Shown: positions 1-8,220 of the stretch, in pieces | Layout: each line of letters opens with the position of its first letter | Numbering within the stretch: the stretch's first letter is position 1 | From: Colwellia sp. PAMC 20917 | GTDB lineage: Bacteria > Pseudomonadota > Gammaproteobacteria > Enterobacterales > Alteromonadaceae | Direction of reading: 5' to 3' | Assembly (NCBI RefSeq): GCF_001767295.1 | Contig: NZ_CP014944.1 | Span: forward strand, 3,410,001-3,474,000 | Length of the DNA: 64,000 nucleotides | Program-made: the position numbers and the translations under genes | The notes under the pieces: generated by a model | Seen by the model: the letters and a program-made list of their open reading frames with translations, nothing else | Database searches by the model: none | Told to the model about the DNA's origin: nothing

Positions 1-455
1 AGGGCATTAATAATTACCTAATAGAAATTGGTGGAGAAATGCGTTTAAAAGGTTTTAAACACACCGGTGAACTTTGGCATGTCGCGATAGAAAAGCCTAT
101 TCAGGATGCAAGTGGTGAGCATCGCTCTGTTTATCAAGTGATCATTCCAAAAGACAATGCAGTGGCAACATCAGGCGATTATCGTAATTATCACCAAGCC
201 AAAGATGGTCAACGTTTTTCACATATTATTGATCCAGCGACGGGCAAACCCATTAATCATAAGTTAGTCTCAGTAACGGTCATTCATCCGTCTTCTATGA
301 CCGCAGACGGTCTGTCTACCGCGATGATGGTTATGGGTGAAGTAAAAGCGATCGACTTTGCAGAGAAAAATGGTATAGCTGCTTACATTATTGCTAAGAC
401 AGAGCATGGCTTTGTTGAGCAAAGCACGGTAAAATTCATGCAGTATTTAAAGTAA
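1..455 (+). CDS. apbE: FAD:protein FMN transferase, C-terminal part (5' end outside window)
   Basis: The reading frame is open from base 3, so this is the 3' part of a longer gene. ApbE transfers FMN from FAD onto a Thr of target flavoproteins such as NqrB and NqrC. The visible part starts with an NYLIEIGGEMR stretch, typical of the middle of ApbE, and continues through a FSHIIDPATGKPI segment and a TADGLSTAMMVMG segment, both ApbE family hallmarks. The next gene, 62 bases downstream, is nqrM. Together they suggest that the truncated left flank holds the end of an nqrABCDEF locus. The Met at base 39 is internal and not a real start. The family call is firm; the link to Na+-NQR is inferred from the neighbour. 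Confidence 0.93.
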   Translation, partial: GINNYLIEIGGEMRLKGFKHTGELWHVAIEKPIQDASGEHRSVYQVIIPKDNAVATSGDYRNYHQAKDGQRFSHIIDPATGKPINHKLVSVTVIHPSSMTADGLSTAMMVMGEVKAIDFAEKNGIAAYIIAKTEHGFVEQSTVKFMQYLK

Positions 456-517
456 CTGGTTAAAGCGAGTTACTGTTTATTCATCTTAATAGATAAAGAA
501 AATAAGTAGGTTAGTTT

Positions 518-739
518 ATGATGATATTTATGATCACTTTAGGTTTTTTCCTTGTAGTTGTTGTTGCTATGTCGGTTGGCTATATCTTTCAGCAAAAGTC
601 GTTAGCAGGCAGTTGCGGCGGATTAGCAACAGTGGGTATTGATAAGTCGTGTAATTGCGATAACCCTTGTGAGAAACGCCAAGAGCGCGAACGTATTGCT
701 GCGGCTAAAGAGCAGATGATTGATATTAAAATTATCTAG
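518..739 (+). CDS. nqrM: (Na+)-NQR maturation protein NqrM
   Basis: This 73-residue protein has one N-terminal membrane helix (about residues 3-24) followed by a short Cys-rich segment, GSCGGL then SCNCDNPCEKR, with four cysteines. That is the pattern of NqrM (formerly DUF539), a factor needed to assemble the Na+-translocating NADH:quinone reductase, probably by delivering iron to the Cys4 site between NqrD and NqrE. It lies directly after apbE on the same strand, the usual order in Vibrio and Alteromonadales. The ATG codons at 518, 521 and 530 are all possible; 518 has a TAGG about 8 bases upstream. No strong terminator follows, only a weak hairpin at 777-804. Confidence 0.92.
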   Translation: MMIFMITLGFFLVVVVAMSVGYIFQQKSLAGSCGGLATVGIDKSCNCDNPCEKRQERERIAAAKEQMIDIKII

Positions 740-1771
740 CTGAGTAACACTTTTATCCTAGCTTGAGAAAAATAATCAGTATCTGCTAACTGTGGATACT
801 GTTTAACACTAATGATTTTAATAAAATTGGTTATTAATTTACAACCCCAATAACTTGCTAAGCCACACTTAACTTATTCATAATAAGAATTACCATCCCC
901 TCCAATGCTACATTTCGCCGACGATTAAAAATTATATGATTAACAAGCTCGATTGCATACTTGCAGGTATGCGCAGCTAATAAACGACTACAAGTATCGA
1001 CAAAGCTTACCTGAATATTCATCTTCTAAGTCATTGTTACCCAGGGTGATGAGCGCTTTTGCAGTACTCAACTATAAACTTATATAAGCATTACTATATA
1101 GGTTAAATCACTGCGTAATTTAGGTGATAGCTAGCATGTGTAAACGTCTTAAAGAAGTGCTTAGTTATTACTTAGTAGCGATTATGATGGGTGAAACACT
1201 AATAGCAAGATTGTTGGAAAGTGGTAAATCATTGTAGTCAGAAGATGTGTCTATGCGCGTTATTGTTATTAGAAATTAACAGCGAACTGTTTAATACCAT
1301 AGCTTAATCCTCATAGGATAGAATTAGGCGACTTAGATAAAAATCGTCTTCTCTTACTAGGCTCGATAGTGTCAAATGTTTGTACTTTTTAATTCTTGCC
1401 GATTTTTTGTGATAAATACGGTAAATTGTTATTGTGATCGGCTTACCTAGCCAAATTAAATTCACCTCTATTCTTGTATCCTACATCGTCGATTTACTGT
1501 TCAAGCCCGCGTATACACTGGATCCTATTAACTATACATACAGATGTTAGTTTATTTTTTCATGACCACTTCCCTTACTGGGCATAATTTTTGCTTTATT
1601 ATTTTTTATATAAGCTAGTATCTAGATAACACATTATTTTTAATGATATTTCTTACTGATGTTATTTCATTACAAATTAATTTATAGTAGATTTACTACA
1701 TAGAAAGTAAATGATTATTTCTTTCAATTCATTGCATATCACAAGTGTTACTAAAAGAAATTAAAGCAGAT
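740..1771. other. Gene-free stretch of about 1 kb between nqrM and the PilZ gene
   Basis: There is no convincing coding sequence on either strand. A weak hairpin (arms 777-783 and 795-801, then TTT) could be the nqrM terminator. A 33-codon ORF beginning ATG at 1136 lacks a clear ribosome site or family resemblance. The stretch is AT-rich and irregular in composition; it may hold a decayed gene or the long upstream region of the PilZ gene. I see no repeats, tRNA or transposon ends. Confidence 0.5.
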
Positions 1772-4240
1772 ATGACTACAGATTTTTTAAAGTACCAAAA
1801 GATAATTGAACAGTTTCGTGGGAAGGTTTTAAAGAACGATTTTGAAACAAATTTTTCTGCGATGACTCAACATATCCCCAAAACAGAGCGCTTTTTGCTT
1901 AAAATGGAGCTCAAGCGTTTAGCTGTTGCATGTACGCGTCTAATCGATTTGCGTGGTCATGTTGATGGTGAATGTCGATCTTTTGAGCATGATGGACGCG
2001 TTCACTATCTTGATGATATTGCGATTAAAGTTTATCAAGAAAATATAGGTTTTTATCAGGGATATACTTTTGGTGTTTACGAAGCAGTAATGAACACTGA
2101 AAATAACTTTCGGGTTATATATCAAAAAGAAAAAAGTAACATGGGTAAACCGGTACAAGTTGAGACGACTAAAGCCAGTAAGACCTTTGAAAAAACGCAG
2201 TACCCAGCAAGTTTGTTTACTTTTGGTCCGTATCATAATCGTAGTGAAGAGCGAATGAATTTCGCTATTACCTTAGACATACTGCTTGAAAGCGATAATA
2301 ATGAATACGAGTGTACGAGTTCAGATATCAGTGTTGAAGGGTGTAAGTTTCGCTTTAATTTTAAAAACATAATTACGGTTGGACAACATATAAGTATTCG
2401 GTTTCGTGGTCTCGAAGACGAATTTCAATTTGGTAAAGAAAAAAGTTTTAATTTTGAAGTTAAAAATATACAAAAAATTGATAAAACTCAGTTAATTGGC
2501 TGTCAGAGAGTTTACTCGAAAGATAAACGCGTTGACGGTTTTCAAACTTTTCTCCAGGGCTTCATCCAAGGCAATAAACGCCGTTATAAAGTTAACCTAG
2601 ACAATACTATTCATGCTATTCAATCACGTAGCTTTGAGCAATATAGTTTACCTAAATTAAATGAATTACCAATTTTTGTAGAAGATAACAAAGGTGAACT
2701 TTTACCTAGATACGCGCTCACCTGTCATAATAACCAAGCCACTTTTCAATATTGGCAAGATGAAAATCGCCACTCAACCTTATATTGTCTGATAACACCT
2801 GAACGCTTGCTCAGAATGAGAAAAGCTCATGCATTAGGTAAGTCATTATTAGTCTATAGTTTCGTGCACAAAAGCCAAGGTAAATCATTTTTTTATACGG
2901 CAGATGTGGAGCAATTAAATAATGATAGTGATTTTAAGGTACAATTTTTAGGATTTGCTGCGTCAAAGCCGAGCTTTGCTATTACTCAACTATCGATTAT
3001 GGACGTTGATATTGATAAAGCGCATTCGCCGTTAACGTTATCGAATACGCTAACAAAAAAGAATGAATACTTAAATCTCCCTATCCCTAGTGATGCAATA
3101 GAAACCCTTCATAATCTGCAAAGTATCGTAGTCGCTAGTGATGTAACCAACCCAGCATCAACTAAGCAGTATCAACAACTATCATTTGAAAACATTGATA
3201 CAATTCGGTTAAAAAACTTTGGTCATAAACGACTTACATCACCGCTGTTGATGGATGAAGTGGGCATTAATTATAAAAATCAACGACAAGAGTCAAGATT
3301 TAAATATGTTACTCCTGTTGAACTTGAAATTGCAGGTGTTCGTTGCTCGGGTAAATCGCATGATTTTTCCATTTTAGGTTTAAAACTAGAACTTGATAAA
3401 CCCTCGGTATTAAACAAAGGAGACGTTGTCTATTTAACTTTTCCTGGCTTGCAAAAAATCACCTCAGCCTTTGATTTAAAAGGTTTGCCTTATGAAGTTA
3501 TGCGAGTTAATAAAACGAAAAACATACTTAACTTACGGGTTTATGTTGAAAAGCATCAACACATGGGAAGAGCATTCTTTAAAGCATTAATTACAAAAAA
3601 TCGTGACAAGTTAACCCCAGACGAATATGCCTTAATGATACCTGGCCTTGCTAAGGCATTAAGAAATATTTACAGTAGAAGTTTAACTATTCCAACATTA
3701 ATGGTGCAAACCAGTGGCAGTCGCTATAAATTAGAAGCTATCGTTTGTGGTACTGTTAAAGATAAGTTATTGCCGGTTATGAAACAGTTAAGTGATTCGC
3801 CATCGCAGTATAACCTATACCCATTACTCAATAATTTACAAGCAACTAGTACCTTAACCTTACCACTGAAGAAAATGCAAACCGATGATACTCCGGTGCT
3901 TGAGACATTATATATTGCTGTAAATTTAGATAATGAAATCATTGATCAAGCGGTTACGACCAAAACAGCAAGCGAATTAGAGTCGCCGATGTTGCAGCGA
4001 ATGTTTATATCGCGAGCATTAAATCGTGGTTTATTCTTTTGTGTACAGGTTAGATTATCTCGAACTGATGATCCCGACATGGACCATCTTAACCCAGAAT
4101 TAAGCTACATCAGTTCCTATGCTATTCATCGTGGTAAACAAATAGAGCAAGATATTTGGAGTGTTGCTGGCGTTATGCAGTTTCTTGATATTACTCAAGA
4201 AACTTTAGTTCGTCATGAGCTATTAAGTGCTGTTATTTAA
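1772..4240 (+). CDS. Large protein with two PilZ (c-di-GMP-binding) domains
   Basis: The product is about 822 residues from the ATG at 1772, or 831 from an in-frame GTG at 1745. Two separate PilZ domains are visible, each with both c-di-GMP-binding elements. The first starts near residue 156 with RSEER (RxxxR) and has DISVEG (DxSxxG). The second starts near residue 504 with RQESR and has DFSILG. No membrane helix or enzymatic domain is recognisable; the N-terminal 150 residues and the C-terminal 210 residues are of unknown fold. This architecture suggests a cytoplasmic c-di-GMP effector. The target is unknown, and neither neighbour (nqrM, serB) indicates one. Domain assignment is firm, function is not. 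Confidence 0.85.
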   Translation: MTTDFLKYQKIIEQFRGKVLKNDFETNFSAMTQHIPKTERFLLKMELKRLAVACTRLIDLRGHVDGECRSFEHDGRVHYLDDIAIKVYQENIGFYQGYTFGVYEAVMNTENNFRVIYQKEKSNMGKPVQVETTKASKTFEKTQYPASLFTFGPYHNRSEERMNFAITLDILLESDNNEYECTSSDISVEGCKFRFNFKNIITVGQHISIRFRGLEDEFQFGKEKSFNFEVKNIQKIDKTQLIGCQRVYSKDKRVDGFQTFLQGFIQGNKRRYKVNLDNTIHAIQSRSFEQYSLPKLNELPIFVEDNKGELLPRYALTCHNNQATFQYWQDENRHSTLYCLITPERLLRMRKAHALGKSLLVYSFVHKSQGKSFFYTADVEQLNNDSDFKVQFLGFAASKPSFAITQLSIMDVDIDKAHSPLTLSNTLTKKNEYLNLPIPSDAIETLHNLQSIVVASDVTNPASTKQYQQLSFENIDTIRLKNFGHKRLTSPLLMDEVGINYKNQRQESRFKYVTPVELEIAGVRCSGKSHDFSILGLKLELDKPSVLNKGDVVYLTFPGLQKITSAFDLKGLPYEVMRVNKTKNILNLRVYVEKHQHMGRAFFKALITKNRDKLTPDEYALMIPGLAKALRNIYSRSLTIPTLMVQTSGSRYKLEAIVCGTVKDKLLPVMKQLSDSPSQYNLYPLLNNLQATSTLTLPLKKMQTDDTPVLETLYIAVNLDNEIIDQAVTTKTASELESPMLQRMFISRALNRGLFFCVQVRLSRTDDPDMDHLNPELSYISSYAIHRGKQIEQDIWSVAGVMQFLDITQETLVRHELLSAVI

Positions 4241-4246
4241 AGGGCT

Positions 4247-5305
4247 CTACGCTAGCCAGTGTAAAAGACAATCAAGACCATCGGCATTAATGGCACTGTC
4301 TGCCTTTGCTAAAACTAGTGGCTTAGCATGAAATGCTACGCCCAAATGTGCCGCCGCCATCATGACTAAATCATTGGCACCATCACCCATAGCGACGGTT
4401 TGTTCCTTAGCTAAGTGATATTGATTTTGTAAAGCGATTAAACAATCTGCTTTTACCTGTGCATCAACAACATCCCCTAAAACTTTACCCGTTAACTTGC
4501 CATCAATAATTTCTAAAGTATTAGCATGTGCGACATCAAGTGCCAGTAAATCTTTTAAGTGATCGGCAAAGTAAGTAAAGCCACCTGAGGCAATCGCAAC
4601 TTTCCAACCATGGGATTTTAATGTACTAACAAGTATCTCTAAACCAGCCATTAACGGGATATTCTCGGCAACCTCAGCCAAGATGCTTTCTGAGGAACCT
4701 TTTAAGGTGGCGACCCGTTGGTGCAAGCTTTGTGCGAAATCAAGTTCACCAAGCATAGCAAGTTCAGTAACGGCCGCCACTTGTTCTCCAACACCTGCAA
4801 GTATTGCAATCTCATCGATACATTCAATTTCTATGGTCGTGGAGTCCATATCCATAACCAAAATACCTGGCTCTGATAATTTTGGCGCGTTTTCAATCAG
4901 TGCTGCTTCGATTTTATTGCTAAGGGTAAAGTTGACTAAGCTTTCTCTTGCCATTTTTAAGTTTGCACAGGTAACGTTAAAGCGATAGCTGGTAAGATTA
5001 TTTCTTAGGTTGATAGCATTTATCGCACAAATTGATAGTTGGCATTGACTGATTAAATTACTGAGCATACTAAGACTAATTTCACTGAAAACTACAAGCT
5101 CTAAGGGTGTTTTAGCGTGTCTCTTCTCGGCTAAACACGTTTGACCACCTTGTTGTTGGGTAAGGCGCTGATCAACGCACCAGTCACTACCTTCGAAAGT
5201 GGTAAAGCAAGGTAAACATTTTTCTGATGTTGTTGAAGAAATAAACTCAGCTAAAGTAAGTTGTTGAATATGCTCAAGGGAAAAACGTTTAATAGCAATG
5301 GACAC
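4247..5305 (-). CDS. serB: Phosphoserine phosphatase SerB
   Basis: SerB hydrolyses O-phospho-L-serine to serine, the last step of serine synthesis. The HAD-family motif DMDST (catalytic DxDxT) is followed by IECIDEIA; later come the motif II region VAIASGG and the motif III/IV segment AMGDGANDL. The N-terminal part of about 150 residues matches the regulatory-like domain of the E. coli type in length. The frame is open to a TTG at 5350, but a GTG at 5305 has an AAAGGCGG ribosome site about 5 bases upstream and gives about 352 residues, so I prefer it. The gene is divergent from ytjB, as in E. coli, and the two share a short promoter region. It converges on the PilZ gene, 6 bases from its stop. 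Confidence 0.94.
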   Translation of the reverse strand: MSIAIKRFSLEHIQQLTLAEFISSTTSEKCLPCFTTFEGSDWCVDQRLTQQQGGQTCLAEKRHAKTPLELVVFSEISLSMLSNLISQCQLSICAINAINLRNNLTSYRFNVTCANLKMARESLVNFTLSNKIEAALIENAPKLSEPGILVMDMDSTTIEIECIDEIAILAGVGEQVAAVTELAMLGELDFAQSLHQRVATLKGSSESILAEVAENIPLMAGLEILVSTLKSHGWKVAIASGGFTYFADHLKDLLALDVAHANTLEIIDGKLTGKVLGDVVDAQVKADCLIALQNQYHLAKEQTVAMGDGANDLVMMAAAHLGVAFHAKPLVLAKADSAINADGLDCLLHWLA

Positions 5306-5410
5306 AGTACCGCCTTTTATGTGAATGTTAGTTTTAGCGATTATTTTCAATGAATAATGCTATAGTATAAAAATGAACGTAATGATAAATTTTATACATT
5401 TGTAGTGCTT

Positions 5411-6043
5411 ATGACACAAATAGAACAGCCTTTATACCCTAAATTATCATCCATTTATAATAAAATTATGCAATTAGCTATAGCGATTGTCTTTATTGTC
5501 GTACTAATGAATCTATGGATATACAGCCAGACACAAAATAAGCAAACTATCGATCAACATTTTTATGATGTTGGTCAGCAGTATTTGCAACAAGCTTCAG
5601 CAGGTTTATCTGTATTAATCACCGAGGTTAACACGAAAGAGAGTCGACAATTACTGCAAAACTACGTTGATGAATTGCAACTGGCCGAGGTAATAAAAGA
5701 AATTCATCTCTATGATTTATCAGGGCAATTAATTATTAGCAGTCAAAATTCAAAAAGTGTTAAAGCTCTTTTTGGCCTGTCTGAATATAAATTAAATAAG
5801 AGTGAATTCGCCGTGCCTTTCGTTAGTGAAATCCGTAAAGAAAGATTAATTGGCTACGTTCGCTTAACCCTAGACAAAAACTATTTAACCACTAAGTTAT
5901 TAAAAAATAACGATCAACAGTTTACGCTGTTACGTTTAATGATGATAATCGCTGGCGTTGTTGGCTTTCTGCTTACCAGAGGTCTCAACCGATTTAGTCG
6001 TCAGGGGTTTAGATTAGTTGATAAAGATAAAAGGCTGAGTTAA
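5411..6043 (+). CDS. ytjB: YtjB/Smp family membrane protein
   Basis: This protein has about 210 residues, with a membrane helix near residues 18-40, a periplasmic segment of about 110 residues and a second helix near 172-190, followed by a short basic tail. Its layout and its divergent position next to serB match YtjB (Smp, or AhpA) of Enterobacteriaceae and Vibrio, a conserved inner membrane protein without an established biochemical role. The frame also contains a GTG at 5405, but the ATG at 5411 gives the expected N-terminus MTQIEQ. The periplasmic part resembles a degenerate sensor domain. The assignment rests on architecture plus gene context. Confidence 0.75.
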   Translation: MTQIEQPLYPKLSSIYNKIMQLAIAIVFIVVLMNLWIYSQTQNKQTIDQHFYDVGQQYLQQASAGLSVLITEVNTKESRQLLQNYVDELQLAEVIKEIHLYDLSGQLIISSQNSKSVKALFGLSEYKLNKSEFAVPFVSEIRKERLIGYVRLTLDKNYLTTKLLKNNDQQFTLLRLMMIIAGVVGFLLTRGLNRFSRQGFRLVDKDKRLS

Positions 6044-6077
6044 GTCGGCATCATTTAATGGAGCTAGTTAATCCATT

Positions 6078-6896
6078 TTATCGCTGAGCCAACTGAAAGA
6101 GGGTTGAAATATTATCTTCAATTTTTTCGGCTATTTCCTCTTTGCTCTCTTGGCGCAATTCGGCTAATTTTTCAAAAACATCAATAACACGCAGAGGTGA
6201 GTTATCTTCGCCTTGAAAACCATTTAGCGGCATCGAAGGTGCATCTGTTTCTAATACTAGGCTACTCAAAGGTAAGCGCTTAATGGCTTTTATTGTTTTC
6301 TCCGCTCTAGGGTAGGTGATTGTGCCACCGATGCCTAACTTAAATCCCAAATCTATATATTGGCAAGCCTGCTGGTAGCTTCCTGAAAAAGCATGAATAA
6401 TACCTCCTCGGGAAACTTTTACTTGTTTTAATAGTGTGATCGTTTCGTTGTGCGTGCGCCGGTGATGAACAATAATCGGCAGTTGATGCTGTTGTGCAAG
6501 GTTAAGTTGGAATTCAAAAAATAACATTTGTTGATTAATATTATCTTGCTGCTTTGCGATAACGCCATCAAGCCCAGCTTCGCCAATTGCAATTATTTGC
6601 GTTTTATTCTCTACTATTTTTTGCGCTAAGTCATCGAGATTTTTTTGCGCTAATCCCTCTAAAAACCAAGGATGAATACCTAAGCAAGCAAAAACATTGC
6701 AACCACTTAAAGGTTGGTTTTTATTATGGTGGGCTAAGCTTAAAACATTTTGCCAGTTATCTGGTCTAACGGCAGGAACAATAATTTGATGAATACTTTC
6801 TTTTGCACATTGCTCAAGCAGTAAATTTGTTGAAGCACTACCTTTAGGGGTAAAAGCGTTGAAATCTAAATGACAGTGGCTATCGGTAAATTTCAT
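6078..6896 (-). CDS. TatD-family metal-dependent hydrolase (YjjV-like)
   Basis: This 272-residue TIM-barrel hydrolase of the TatD family starts with DSHCHLDF, the HxH metal site. It has GEAGLD near residue 106 (the Glu ligand), IVHHRRT near 143 (His ligand), a HAFSGS segment and LETDAPSMPL with the final catalytic Asp. TatD proteins are Mg-dependent nucleases (3'-5' DNA/RNA exonuclease activity in E. coli TatD). The serB-distal E. coli gene yjjV is the nearest match by context, but YjjV and YcfH paralogues cannot be separated by eye. The gene is convergent with ytjB. Confidence 0.88.
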   Translation of the reverse strand: MKFTDSHCHLDFNAFTPKGSASTNLLLEQCAKESIHQIIVPAVRPDNWQNVLSLAHHNKNQPLSGCNVFACLGIHPWFLEGLAQKNLDDLAQKIVENKTQIIAIGEAGLDGVIAKQQDNINQQMLFFEFQLNLAQQHQLPIIVHHRRTHNETITLLKQVKVSRGGIIHAFSGSYQQACQYIDLGFKLGIGGTITYPRAEKTIKAIKRLPLSSLVLETDAPSMPLNGFQGEDNSPLRVIDVFEKLAELRQESKEEIAEKIEDNISTLFQLAQR

Positions 6897-6971
6897 AAAA
6901 TAATCGACTTTACTTGAAGTGAAAATAATGGATGTGTGAAATTATAGCTTATCTAAAGTTCAGCTTGGTGA

Positions 6972-8111
6972 TTACTGTCTTAGCTTTGCTGCTCTTTTTT
7001 CCAAAGCGCCAAGCACATTTTCTAATTTAAAATGCTCAATAAATTTTGGCTCGGGTTGTTGCTCTCTTAATAATATATCGGCTAGATAAACTGCTTGTGC
7101 GATACCAAATGATTTTTTTAAGAGTTTTTCCGGCTGATGATGCATAACTACCGCCTCAATTAAATGATAAGAAAAGCTCCACAGGTGTAGGAGGTAGCCA
7201 CCGACATGGTTATGATCTGTGCCAAATATTTTTTGCTCTAAGGCATTGTTGTTGGCATTTTTAAGCCGATATTGAAAATATGTTTTTGTAAGTGTTGGGT
7301 CCATCTCAAATAGTACAATTTTACCAATGTCGTGCAATAAACCCGCAAGTAGAGCATCTCGCTTAAGTTCTACTTTCACCATTGAAGCGGCCAAGCGGGC
7401 CGTTGATAAACAGTGTAGTTGTTCTTTAATCAATGAAAAGTCAGCAATGTCGGGTTCATAAGAAAAAAGTTCAGCAGTCATAACAATACAGCAGAGTGTT
7501 TCTAGTCCCATACGTGTTATTGCTTCGCTAATGTCGTTGATTGGCTTACCTTGGTTCATAAAGGAACTATTGGAAAACTGTAATACTTTAGCGGCTAATG
7601 CTGGGTCTTGAGAAATTATCTCTGATATTTTTTCTGAATCGGTATTACTTTCTTCTAAAATTGCATTGAGTTGTAAATAGATTTTGGGTGGGCTTGGTAA
7701 GGTTTTAACTTTGGCAACGACCTTGATAATATGATCTTTGGTGATCGCTTTATTATTATCGCCAAGGGCTTTGATGGTTTGATGAATATTTTCAACATTA
7801 AGCGGCAATGCGTAAGTGTAATGGCAATTATTAGCGGCTTGACCATTAAGCTGGCTCTGTGCGATGTTATCACTAGTAATTGCTATTCGTATCATAGCAG
7901 GATGTTTAATTGCTATGGCTTTAAGAAGATCTAAGCCACTTATTTGTCCTAAGTCCAATACACTAATAATAGCGTCAAATTTATATTTTTTTAAGGCTTT
8001 CAGGGCATGTTTGCCGTTATCAACATAAGCGGTTTGGCAAGGACCATTATAAAATTTCTGCTTTAATGGCAAGAGTTTTTGGTCTGTATTATCAACGATT
8101 AGCACTTTCAT
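6972..8111 (-). CDS. HDOD-domain protein with degenerate receiver domain
   Basis: The product has 379 residues. Residues 1-115 form a CheY-like receiver fold, but the key residues are altered: the phosphoacceptor position is Val (DAIISVLDL, where Asp is expected at the V), the acidic pair is VDN, and the conserved Lys-Pro near strand 5 reads ALPL. Residues about 130-330 form an HDOD domain (LPSPPKIYLQLNAIL, then SEIISQDPALAAKVLQFSNS, then LLAGLLHDIGKIVLFE). HDOD proteins are signalling or output modules, often of unknown target. The receiver is probably phosphorylation-independent. It lies 75 bases upstream of the TatD gene on the same strand and could be cotranscribed with it. Confidence 0.85.
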   Translation of the reverse strand: MKVLIVDNTDQKLLPLKQKFYNGPCQTAYVDNGKHALKALKKYKFDAIISVLDLGQISGLDLLKAIAIKHPAMIRIAITSDNIAQSQLNGQAANNCHYTYALPLNVENIHQTIKALGDNNKAITKDHIIKVVAKVKTLPSPPKIYLQLNAILEESNTDSEKISEIISQDPALAAKVLQFSNSSFMNQGKPINDISEAITRMGLETLCCIVMTAELFSYEPDIADFSLIKEQLHCLSTARLAASMVKVELKRDALLAGLLHDIGKIVLFEMDPTLTKTYFQYRLKNANNNALEQKIFGTDHNHVGGYLLHLWSFSYHLIEAVVMHHQPEKLLKKSFGIAQAVYLADILLREQQPEPKFIEHFKLENVLGALEKRAAKLRQ

Positions 8112-8166
8112 TTATTGACACATCCTACCTTAATACTTGCCATATGCTGAAACTATTTCAATTTTT

Positions 8167-8202
8167 TGGCATTGCCCCTTAAGTAAACAAGGGCTAATGC
8201 CA
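8167..8202. repeat. Hairpin downstream of argS
   Basis: Arms TGGCATT (8167-8173) and AATGCCA (8196-8202) enclose a second stem CCCTT/AAGGG (8076 series: 8176-8180 with 8189-8193). It lies just after the argS stop. No U-tract follows on the minus strand, so it is not a classical intrinsic terminator; it may protect the 3' end or be a Rho-related structure. Confidence 0.45.
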
Positions 8203-8220
8203 TCTATGCTTTTATGGAGA

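Noticed and set aside
1136-1237. 33-codon ORF in the empty region
   Set aside because: No ribosome site and no resemblance to a known family; expected by chance in AT-rich DNA.
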